Positions 46,694-56,907 of a DNA stretch of 64,000 nt are shown one piece after another; positions within the stretch are counted from its first letter, which is position 1; each line of letters starts with the position of its first letter. A program made the position numbers and the translations under genes. Source of the DNA: Lutraria lutraria (taxonomy: Eukaryota > Mollusca > Bivalvia > Venerida > Mactridae). The stretch lies in contig OZ026851.1 of the NCBI GenBank assembly GCA_964023205.1, positions 8,473,637 through 8,537,636 on the forward strand, in the 5' to 3' direction. A model generated the notes under the pieces. It saw only the letters and a list, made by a program, of their open reading frames with translations. It was not told where the DNA came from and did no database searches.

Positions 46694-47071
46694 CAATGTA
46701 GGTGTAATTAGTGCTAACGCGATAATTACACATCGGTCGAAAAAGCAAACAAGAATATTATTCAAAGGGTGGCCTTTGTTCACAGGTTTGACTATATGGT
46801 GATATTTATCAGTGATATTTGTGGTATCTAGTTTCCTAAATTTTTATCCGCTGTGAACTGAAATTAAAAAAGAATTCATTCGTGAACTGGAATTATAAGA
46901 AATTTACTACATTTGTATATTTATTACAAATCAGACCTCAACCACAGTCCCTGTGTCAACTGACTTGTGAGTACAAAAACATTGATAAATATACACAAAT
47001 TGTAGATATTAACAAAGTGTAACTACAGTTTGTGTTATTTATACATTATTATATCATACATGTATATCATA

Positions 47072-47764
47072 CAGTCGAAACTCGTTATAACGACATTGCA
47101 GAAATCGACATTTCGCTGAATATGACGTAATTTTAATTTTCGATTTTTAGCAGTTTTACCCATCTTTATTAAGAATCAACCATTTTATTTACATTTTTAT
47201 ATTTGTAACGACATAATTTTACGGCCCCTATTTAAGTCACATTCTACATGTATTTAAAAAATGTATATACAAAATATTAACTACGTCCCCAGCCAGATAA
47301 GGGGTTTACGAAAAGATGACCATAAACTCTTAAATGCCTTTGACCGCTGTGCAATGAAAAAAGTTGTACAATCAATATGTTGACAGTAAATTTATTAATT
47401 TGAGTCACTATTCGTGTGTTACTAACAAAAGATAATAGTTCGACCATTAAGGTACTCTGAATTTGATTGTCATTGTCTATACTAGAACTCTGCCTCCGCT
47501 GTTGATAAGATCGCAATAAAACATTATTAATAATCAAAAGATCATTCATTATTTAATTTTTCTTCGCTTCCTTACCTTATTTCACAATTTTCACAATAAA
47601 AAACATACTACGGAATAAACGATTGGAGTGACACACGTTGTCATTTTCTAAAACAAATCGATATTGGTGAGTTCTCTATTTGTTGTCTTTCCGTTTAAAG
47701 CGATATTCGGACAGAACAATATTTTATCATATCCCGAAAATGTCGTAATAACGGGTACGAACTG
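47072..47764. mobile_element. 693-bp Tigger/pogo-like MITE, TA-flanked
   Basis: The left end CAGTCGAAACTCGTTATAAC has an imperfect inverted complement at the right end (gtaataacgggtacgaactg). TA flanks lie at 47070-47071 and 47765-47766. 'CAGTCGAACCTCGTTATAACGAC'-like ends are typical of Tigger/pogo elements. The internal minus frame (47277-47549) has no transposase motif. Confidence 0.7.
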
Positions 47765-48700
47765 TACGCTTCTTAATGGTATGATTGGTGCTAGAATGAA
47801 GGAGATAATACTGTGCATGATAGTATGAGCTACATAATGAGATATTGTATCTAAAAATCAATGAATATAATCAATCAATCAATCAATCAATTTTTTTTTA
47901 AAAATCACACATATCTTTTACTATGAAAGCCATCATGATTATTTGATACACTTAATGAGAATTTTGATATAACAATGCTTTACTGCATTAAAACATTAAA
48001 TTACTGCATTAAACAACTCCCTGTGTGATCTATGTTTCCTGCAATCATCATGTAATCATTTTTGTACTAAATTGAAAATAATTTTGCAAAAGGCTATTTG
48101 GCTAAGTAAGAAATCTGTTTTACAGAAATTGAGAAAAACCGTAAACTGTCTTGTTTTTGTCTTAAGGCTGAATATCTCATATTGTGGCTCATATAAATGG
48201 GTTATGTTGCTTTGTTTGTCTGCTTTTACCTCGCTTGAACTTTGAAGACAAGGAAGAGGAGAAGATGTAATTCAAATGTGAAGATTAGGACATTTATATA
48301 GAATTATCAAATTCTGTGATCAGTGATATAATTATAGTGTTTTATAGTGATTTATTAAATTTACATTCAATGGACGGAATTAACCAGGATTATCAAGTTA
48401 CCCGACAGATTTGTGAGTACACAAACCACAGATAAATAACCATAAATTGCAGTTACAAACTTTAAAGGCAGTTGTCATTTTGCTTGATAAAGTAAATAAC
48501 TGCAGTTTGTGCTGTTTATACAGGGCCGTACCAAATTGGATTTATGTCTAGCGCCCTCCGGTTTGTGGTCTTCCTCTGTCTTGTTCGAAAAAATCGATGA
48601 AAAAAAACGAAAGGTCGTTCGCAACAACGTTAAAATAACACAACCACCGTCTCTTCATAATCTAAGAGCGGTAATATATTAAGGGAGGTCTGTAATAACT
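47765..48700. other. intergenic, nothing assigned
   Basis: Contains a (caat)n microsatellite at about 47869-47890 and AT-rich spacer. No gene supported. Confidence 0.35.
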
Positions 48701-49239
48701 GACAACGATGTATCTATAAAGTCTTGGAATAAACTGACTGTACCAAGCAAGAATCAGATGGTTCGGTTAATGATTTCCTAAATTTCTTTTGCAATAGTCG
48801 ATCCTGTTATAGATAAAGCCTATGCCTGCAACAGGATAATGCCTGGTCCCTTGACCAAATTTTCCGGTCTATTCGTCCACACAAGAATTCGGTAAAATCA
48901 CCACCCTTCCTGATCTATTCCAAAGAACAGAATCCTAAGTTTCAGTAACAGGGTAAATACGTATCCGCGGAGTTAAATCACAATGAGAATGATCTCTTTT
49001 GAGCCACGACAAAGAGTCCCATGCAATATTCAAGTGGATAATGCACTTAATACTAGTAATCTACGAAGACTGAGTGCAGGATAATATCAGCCCGACTTCG
49101 GTAGAAAGGATCATACAGTTACCCATTAACTCAGATGGCTTTCCAGTTTCCAAGCACTTCTATTTTGGCAGCCCTGTTTTGCCTGAATAAGGCTCATGTA
49201 ATCAACCAAGAAGGCAATCGTCTGCTCTCAGGAAAAACC
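48701..49239. other. possible further retrotransposon remnants
   Basis: The minus strand has frame fragments, one reading FLLGTVSLFQDFI (about 48770-48730), reminiscent of the reverse transcriptase/RNase H junction of gypsy elements. It lies on the wrong side of the RNase H motif for a colinear copy, so either the element is rearranged or the likeness is chance. Confidence 0.25.
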
Positions 49240-49560
49240 TCTTATCACTTGATCCAATGTGGAAACATCTGCCAAATCTATCGGTTCTTTTGGTTTCCAA
49301 CCATCAAAGTTTGTAATCCCGTGACCAATGGAATCTAGATGTTTTCGTTCCGCTGACCAATACCACTGCCTCATCCACTGTTTCGATGAAGATTCACAAT
49401 TTCTAGAGCATTGGAACATGTAAGGCAGTTTTCCAGTCGTATCAAATAGGTGGGGTGCTGAACATTTGCATTATGGTTCCTTTGACAAAGCATCAGCATT
49501 TCCATAGTTACGACTCGCCCGGTATCGTAGTACCATATTAACTTCCTCCATAACAAGAAA
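49240..49560 (-). pseudogene. Ty3/gypsy retrotransposon relic (end of RNase H and linker)
   Basis: The minus strand translates to VLRYRASRNYGNADALSKEP (about 49535-49478) then a stop. This fits the very characteristic C-terminal RNase H motif of Ty3/gypsy polyproteins ('Y-R-x-G-x-x-N-x-N-A-D-A-L-S-R-x-P'). In shifted frames a CxxC-like pair and a 'W..ER..D.IGH..' linker follow, as before the integrase in such elements. Frames are broken by stops and shifts. No LTRs recognised. It is a dead fragment, described only. Confidence 0.55.
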
Positions 49561-50070
49561 TAATAACTATAGACTTAAACAGTCCTCCCCCGCCCGCACA
49601 GGTAAACCGAACCTCTGTAGTTTGATAAATTCTCATACTCAACAGATCCACAATTAAAGTAAAATAAACTTATAAAACACAACACATATTTTTGATATCC
49701 TCATGATACTATTGTATCATGCAATGACATAATCGCGTGAACAATCCACGCATCTTTCACCCGATGGTTCGGATTATCGCTGGTGATGAGTGGATTGCTC
49801 AGCTTTCTAGAGAGGTCTAGCCTTGATTTCAGCCTATTCCAATATTAGGCTATTATTTGTCATCGACCAGATTCGTCGTAACCGTTATTTCATTATTTTA
49901 TCCCAGGCGATCGTAGTTTTCGAGCCTTTTGAGTTTTGATAGCAGGAAAAAGATGGGTTCGTAGTGTATTTTAAATATATCTCTAACTTCTTCTGTTGAA
50001 CGAGTATTTAAACACTCATTGGCAACATGTCATGAGACAATTCTTCCAGAATCATCTCTCAAATCTATTC
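49561..50070. other. intergenic, nothing assigned
   Basis: No gene, RNA or repeat end recognised with confidence. Confidence 0.3.
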
Positions 50071-50311
50071 GATTGTTGTGTTTAACGTCGCACACAGCCA
50101 GGGTCATTTGGCAACTTCCCGGCTGAATTGGTTGAGAAAGATCCTGGGCAAGGGTTACACCCGGGTAGAACAACCGATCTCTCGTAAGCTAAATGGACAG
50201 ACAGCTTGCTCACATGTGAAATTTGGTACCGGTTGGGATTTTAACTCGCAGCAGTGATGACCTACAAATTACTAGTCACAGGACATAACTACACGAACAC
50301 GGATGCCCCAC
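50071..50311 (-). mobile_element. tRNA-derived SINE with shared 3' domain
   Basis: The minus-strand head has a B-box-like word, GCGAGTTAAAATCCC (plus 50235-50249). The distal (3') end holds the reverse complement of 'tgtgtttaacgtcgcacaca', resembling the conserved 3' domain of widespread molluscan SINEs. The body lies between. Non-coding retroposon. Confidence 0.5.
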
Positions 50312-51089
50312 ATCTATTATGTGACTTGTTCAAACGTGTGTTTTAAAACTAAATATGTCTTGCACCCTTCTCTGATTTATAACAATGAAGTGCAAACATT
50401 TGTTTTGTAAACGTCATCACAGTTCCAATTTCAAGAGAATGTTTTTTTAAACTTTGAAAACAATACGTACAGCTTAAAAGTTGTAATTGTTTCTTGATAG
50501 TATAAATCATTGAGTGTATTTCATTATTTTCCTTCTATTTCAGATGAATTTAATCAAGTAAGAAATTGACCTAGAGCCAAAAGTTGATGTTGACCAACTG
50601 ATTGAAGAAGTGACGTGAACATTCGGCTGAGTTTTGATTCCTGGATCATCTTTTTGTTTGAAGCGGTTATAGATTACGCCATGCTGTACATGTGCTATGT
50701 ACACTTGTGACTGTCAGATATTGCTGCCTTAGAACTTGGTTCCTACCAGCTTGTTTTAATTTTGGGTTCGATGACGTGGGTGACATTTCTTCTGTACTTA
50801 AATCTAGTACTTTATGTGTACGTTAACTGCAAGGAAAATTCTGTTAATGAAAGAACCAGTAAACCAAATGAAATCTGATGCTGAACTAAGTAGAAATTTG
50901 CTTAGTTTTCATTTGTTGAAATATGAACGTGCTTAGGGCTTTTAGTACATGTATCTGTATTTTGTGTGTGTCTTTTTACTTCTAAGTATCTCATCTCCAG
51001 AAAACAGCTTCATGATATGATACATGGTTTCAACCATGATGGAATTGCAAATGTGTATTAAAAGCGTCTACACAATAATTACCTCTTTC
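50312..51089. other. intergenic, nothing assigned
   Basis: AT-rich spacer, no supported feature. Confidence 0.3.
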
Positions 51090-51565
51090 AACAATATTCC
51101 AGTTATATACGGTGGCCGGTTCACCTAGCCAGCTCCTGAATTATATTCTAACCAGTACTAACTTATCCTTCAGCAAGAAACCGGCAACTTCTGCCCTTCC
51201 ACATTTACTTTATTTATTTTGGTTTTACGCCTTTTTTCAACAATTTTCAGTTATGTACGGCGACCGCTTCACCTAACATGTTTTTCTGGACGATATTCTA
51301 ACCAGTACTAACTTATCCATCCAGAAAGAACCGATAACTTCTCCACAGGTAAAAAAACGACATTTTTGTCAAATGACTAACCACTGGGCTACGACTACGT
51401 CCCCTTATCTTTCCATAAGGAACCGGAAATTTCTCCAAGTATGGAAGATAATTATTTACTATAAATATTATATAAGGGAATGACCTACCGGGACTAATAT
51501 TCGAACCAGGATCGCCGGGTTATCAGTCCAGCGTACTTATCATTGGACCACAGCCGCGGCCCTTT
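51090..51565 (-). mobile_element. array of SINE-related units, tRNA head at right
   Basis: Two body units (51090-51200 and 51239-51345) share 'caattttcagttatgtacgg' / 'caatattccagttatatacgg', 'ttcacctaac/gcc' and 'attctaaccagtactaactt'. A third partial unit is at 51369-51440. A minus-strand tRNA-like head with B box GGTTCGAATAT (plus 51497-51507) lies at 51488-51563. Reads as a SINE with partly duplicated 3' body or stacked insertions. Confidence 0.5.
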
Positions 51566-52050
51566 GTAGTTCATGTACACATGTTTAATTGTATTAGGTA
51601 ACAAATATATAATACATATATATTTTACAGATGCTTTGTTAACTTTTTTCTTACCTTATAGGTTGGTTTCCAAAACTAACCTCACACTTAACATAGATCC
51701 AGTTTGTTACGCCCATAGTTCTATTGTTGTTATTAATACATATTGGTGTGATTGTTGTTAGAATGGGAGAGAAATTCACTTTATATGCTAGTGTGTATCA
51801 TGTGACTAGAAGTCTACGGAAAAACTTTTAGATTTTAAATGCGTGTGAAAAATACGAACATTTCTTTACGCATACAAATTGATATTTTAGAAAAAAATCA
51901 GTAAGTCCTAAGGCTTAAAAGCACATGATACCATCAATGTATTTTTGCTTATTTTGTATACAATGTTATTTATGTACTAACGTTAGGGATGCACTAATCA
52001 TTTGTATTCAAACATTTGAGAGAATATGTGGATATCTTACTGTGGAATAT
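51566..52050. other. spacer before the 45-bp minisatellite
   Basis: AT-rich, no gene recognised. Confidence 0.3.
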
Positions 52051-53640
52051 AGACAACTAGTTGAGAGAATATACCCCCTGTATATACTACTAGTATTGTA
52101 GAGAATCGTAAGCTATAATAATGTGGTATATTGGTAACTATTTGAGGTAATCGTAAACTATAATATTGTGGTATATTGTCAACTACATGAGATAATCATA
52201 AACTATAATATTGTGGCATATTGGCAACCATTTGAGACAATCTGCGTAAACTATAATATTGCGGTATATTGGCAACTATTTGAGAGAATCGTAAACTATG
52301 ATATAGTGGTATATTGACAACCATTTGAGAGAATCGTATACTATACTATTGTGGTATATTGGCAACTATTTGAGAGAATCGTAAACTATGATATAGTGGT
52401 ATATTGACAACCATTTAAGAGAATCTGCGTAAAATACAATATTGTGGTATGTTGGCAACTATTTGAGAGAATCGTAAACTATAATATTGTGGTATATTGG
52501 CAACTATTTGAGAGAATCGTAAACTATAATATTGTGGTATATTGGCAACTATTTGAGAGAATCGTATACTATAATATTGTGGTATATTGTCAACTATTTG
52601 AGAGAATCGTAAACTACACTATTGTGTTATATTGGCAACCATTTGAGACAATCTGCGTATACTATAATATTGTGGTATATTGGCAACCATTTGAGACAAT
52701 CTGCGTAAACTATAATATTGCGGTATATTGGCAACTATTTGAGAGAATCGTAAACTATGATATAGTGGTATATTGACAACCATTTGAGAGAATCGTATAC
52801 TATACTATTGTGGTATATTGGCAACTATTTGAGAGAATCGTAAACTATAATATTGTGGCATATTGGCAACCATTTGAGACAATCTGCGTAAACTATAATA
52901 TTGCGGTATATTGGCAACTATTTGAGAGAATCGTAAACTATGATATAGTGGTATATTGACAACCATTTGAGAGAATCGTATACTATACTATTGTGGTATA
53001 TTGGCAACTATTTGAGAGAATCGTAAACTATGATATAGTGGTATATTGACAACCATTTAAGAGAATCTGCGTAAAATACAATATTGTGGTATGTTGGCAA
53101 CTATTTGAGAGAATCGTAAACTATAATATTGTGGTATATTGGCAACTATTTGAGAGAATCGTAAACTATAATATTGTGGTATATTGGCAACTATTTGAGA
53201 GAATCGTATACTATAATATTGTGGTATATTGTCAACTATTTGAGAGAATCGTAAACTACACTATTGTGTTATATTGGCAACCATTTGAGACAATCTGCGT
53301 ATACTATAATATTGTGGTATATTGGCAACTATTTGAGAGAAACGTATACTATAATATTGTGGTATATTGGCAACTATTTGAGAGAATCGTATACTATAAT
53401 ATTGTGGTATATTGGCAACTATTTGAGAGAATCGTATACTATAATATAGTGGTATATTGGCAACTATTTGAGAGAATCGTAAACTATAATATTGTGGTAT
53501 ATTGGCAACTATTTGAGAGAATCGTAAACTATAATATTGTGGTATATTGGCAACTATTTGAGACAATTTGCGTAAAATATAATATTGTGGTATATTGGCA
53601 ACTATTTGAGAGAATCTGTGTTATATTTGTTGTTGTGGAA
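52050..53640. repeat. 45-bp minisatellite with 642-bp higher-order repeat
   Basis: The monomer is about 45 bp (ttggcaactatttgagagaa, then tcgtaaactataatattgtg and gtata), with a 48-bp variant carrying 'tctgcgta'. A block of 14 monomers including four long ones (14x45 + 4x3 = 642) is repeated almost exactly: the variant 'gtatgttggcaac' recurs at 52449 and 53091, and the order of variants matches over about 1.1 kb. Edges (52050-52200, 53640-53830) are more diverged. Frames are open on both strands because the period is divisible by three; no protein is called. Confidence 0.9.
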
Positions 53641-54263
53641 TATTAGAAACTATTTGAGAAAATCTTTGTAAATAATGATATTGTGGAATTTTTAAAAAGA
53701 AAATCCGTAATTACAAATTTTAGACCAAAACCGTGTAAAATATGATGTTCGTTTGTATTTTGGTATATGTAGCTACTTGAGAAAATCTGTATAAACTATG
53801 ATATTGTGGTATATTGACTATTTGAAAGAATTAGTTCACAGTTTACAAGATACTTTATTTACTTGGAAACTGCAAGGAGACCAATATTTTTACCACACAT
53901 CTCTATAATACTTGATAGAGACGTTGTAGCTAGATAGATATGTATCCGCTGTTTGATTAATAATAGACGCAAAACACATTTTGTTTAACAAAAATACAAT
54001 AGCCGAGAAAATGATAGTTGAAAATTGTAATGAACACCTACGTATATCAAAATTACAGATCTAGGATTTACGGAAGCCTACTGGAGCCATATAAAGATAG
54101 AACTTGATACAAAACTTAAAACTGTAGATGTTGTTAAATCTTCGGCATTTGATTGCGGTGGGTAAAACATGCTGCCAAAACTGAGTCGGTGGGAATGATA
54201 ATGAGTCTTTGTAACAGATAATTGTGTTCTAGGAACATTATGTTATCCATGTATATTCAGTCT
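53641..54263. other. diverged minisatellite edge and spacer
   Basis: Decayed monomers persist to about 53830, followed by unremarkable AT-rich sequence. Confidence 0.4.
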
Positions 54264-54442
54264 TTAAAGGGGCATGCCCTGGAACTGAAGTGTCTCGAAT
54301 AGCAATCAAATTGTTATTGTTTCAATTCCTAAAACAATTTATGAAAGCCATGTAAAATATCTATGAAATATCCCGCTAGTTAACTCAATATACACATTTC
54401 AAGAATTACCAAACCTGCCGATTTCGGCCTCAGAAAAGATTC
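54264..54442 (+). mobile_element. truncated second copy of the TTAA MITE
   Basis: Begins TTAAAGGGGCATGCCC, like 17084, and stays alignable for about 175 bp ('gtctcgaat', 'cccgctag', 'accaaacctgccgatt'). The right end of the family is absent nearby, so it is a 5' fragment. Confidence 0.75.
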
Positions 54443-56640
54443 AATGCCTGCTTACAGTTACAAATTACTCATTGACACTGCTATTGTGCTTTCATCTGTC
54501 CGGATGACAGGGGCTGTATAGATGCATCGACTAATTAATCTCAGTCAAGTTCCACTCACAGGCAGAAGTAACGGACCTGTGATGGTAAAATTATAATAAA
54601 GTATACATAAAACAGAATGATTTAACCCCAAATTGTCTTGGCTACGTCCACAACGGTGTCCGCTCTCTAATTCAAACATTTTTATTCGGATCCTCGCCAA
54701 ATGTTTGTGGCCATGAGATCTCGGTCAAGTTCGATAACCAACCCAATCGGCACTTCAGAGTTATGCCCCTTGACGGGCGTATTTTGTGACCTGGTACTCT
54801 TATTTACCTTTAACCTCTAAGTGTGACCTTGACCTTGGAGGTACGGACCTGGGTCATTCGCGTGACACATCGTCACATATTAGTGAACATTTCTGCTAAA
54901 TATTCGAAATCCACTTACAGATAACAAAATTACGGAGCAGACACGAAAAATATATCCTAATTGTTACCATTGTGTCATGTTTAAAGAGGATGCATAAAAC
55001 ATATCCTATTTCATATAATATTTCACCTTAAGATTAAATACAACTTCATCAAAAAGCTGTGTAATAATTTACATAACATTTGCATGCAACAATGGGAAAA
55101 TGATACGGGTTTAAAGACGTTTGCTACAGTTTCCAGTTTTTTTTCACATATACATAATTATAAGGAAAATGAAAACTCTTTCATGATTTTTTAAAACTTT
55201 TACTGGGGGTTGACGAACTCGTTTTTTGAGTTATCTGCCCTTGAATTTGAATTATGGGCTAATTGCAGGTAAATTCCTTGATAAATGTGGTTAGTTGGCT
55301 TAAGGATGTACATTGTGTCATGACTATATACCTAACCTTCAAACTCTAATTCATAATGATGATAACACAGGCCTTTAATTTTTCAAGGATGGTTTTATCT
55401 AACAGATTTAAACTTCGTTCCTGACAGTACTCTCAGTACTTTGATTCTGGTTATTTATCGTGCCCGGTTTAAACACACTGACATACGCCTCGTCCGTTTC
55501 CTATGCGTTTCTAAGTACAATACTGAGCTCGATATTGGGATGGGTATTCTCTTATCTGAAATTTGGTCAAAGGTAGAACAACCATTGTCAAATACTGCTT
55601 ATTTTTATTTTTTTATTAGTGATGCCAGTAATACCCGATGGGGGAGTTGGGCAGGATCAAAAGATAGGTACCGATTCCAATACTAGTATGTCTCTCCTTT
55701 GTTTTTCACACCGTGCTGTGAACAGAAGCAGATTTAGGGCTAGTGCCCCCCCCCCCAACACTAAAAGTCCCCGACCGTAAATAGAAATGAAATGTCCGCC
55801 CCCACTGCCAACTTTCCTAAACATTTGCGCAAACAAACTTAGACTGTTAGAAATGAATTGCAAATGCTGTTGTTTAAATTGTCGCGAATATATGTTATAA
55901 ATGAAGGTAAATTGTCGGCAAATAGAATGTCACGCGTCTCAAATAAAGCTAAGTCATTAGTAACATATTCTTGGACAATATCAGCGATATTTATCATACT
56001 TACCTTACATATACAAATTATACACCAAAATGTCAAGAAATAAAAAGTGACTTCAGCGAATGTTAGCAGACAATTGTGTTCTTGACAGAACAAAAAAGTA
56101 ACGAAAAGAAATAGAAAGATAAGTTTTTAAATTTGTATAAGGATCGACACACTTCGAAGGCATCGATGTGACTAATAAGCATGCCATTTTTATCTTTTTT
56201 TTAAATTATATTACAAATGTTTTTTTCCCAGCATGTGCTGTTTCATTTTGCTAAAGGGCATATGTGCCTACTGTACATGCTAATAAACTTATGAAACTTA
56301 TTGTGTCCCTAGAACCTGAACATGTGAACTACGGCAAATTCTCGATATACTGAACACGTGTGTTAATAGCCGGAAATTCCAATCGGAAGGAAATACATGC
56401 ATTTGAAACCGGTACCAACACGTGGTCGTTATGTACAACAACTTGTTCTCCACGATACACGTGCACACAATTGTATGCTATAACGCTTTCGGCACGCATC
56501 GGTCGATTCCGTTGCTCCATCTTCACAGAGTTGACAGAGTCGTGCCGAATCCACCAATAAATCGTTCTGAAATAGTTCACTTTATTTAGCGAAAAATATT
56601 TATCAGAAAATTGTATCGCACCGACCCAGCCTGTCTATTA
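54443..56640. other. intergenic with repeat words, no gene
   Basis: Contains 'gtgaccttgaccttgg' at about 54822, a motif also hinted at near 43718; a C11 tract at 55746-55756; and a minus-strand frame of 83 codons (56329-56580) with relatively high GC but no domain or splice support. The last lies divergent to the nicotinamidase promoter and is left uncalled. Confidence 0.35.
55746..55756 (+). repeat. poly-C tract (11 C)
   Basis: Run of 11 C in intergenic sequence. Confidence 0.9.
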
Positions 56641-56650
56641 TTCATTAAAA

Positions 56651-56692
56651 TGACGTCACGATTTAACTACATGTACTTCCGCTCTATATAAT
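56651..56692 (+). promoter_or_regulatory. nicotinamidase core promoter: CRE plus TATA box
   Basis: A perfect CRE, TGACGTCA (56651-56658), is followed 26 bp later by TATATAAT (56685-56692). Transcription would start near 56715-56725, giving a 5' leader of about 170-180 nt before ATG 56894. The motif arrangement is seen directly; promoter activity is inferred. Confidence 0.5.
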
Positions 56693-56893
56693 GAATTTAC
56701 ACGGGGCTTTTTCCTAGCATAAAGTGATACGTTTAAATTCTGTTTACCGATATATTGTTCACTGGTTTTGATCAGCGGTGCATTTAAATAGGATATTATT
56801 GCGTTTCGTTTATGTGTGTTAACAGCGCTGAAAAAAATAGATTCTTCACGATTTGATATCTGGTGAATAAAACCAGTTCGGATAAATTCGGAT

Positions 56894-56907
56894 ATGCATT
56901 TTTTACG
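56894..56907 (+). CDS. nicotinamidase exon 1 (14 coding nt)
   Basis: ATG CAT TTT TTA CG then donor GTAAGA. Joins to T of exon 2 to give MHFLR followed by LWLVLLLVLL, completing a good signal peptide. No other upstream ATG with matching phase and donor was found. The open frame through 58690 has no in-frame ATG before the catalytic Asp (its first possible start would be TTG). Confidence 0.65.

Noticed and set aside
48730..48770. Reverse-transcriptase-like word FLLGTVSLFQDFI on the minus strand
   Set aside because: It lies downstream rather than upstream of the RNase H end, flanked by stops. May be chance, so it is not called as a separate element.
52444..53646. Long plus-strand frames of 110 and 186 codons with a 15-residue repeat
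   Set aside because: They arise because the minisatellite period is a multiple of three. Both strands stay open, no signal or domain is present, and there is no exon context.
56329..56580. 83-codon minus-strand frame divergent to the nicotinamidase promoter
   Set aside because: Composition is mildly protein-like, but there is no family match from memory and no clear splice sites. Not enough to call a gene.
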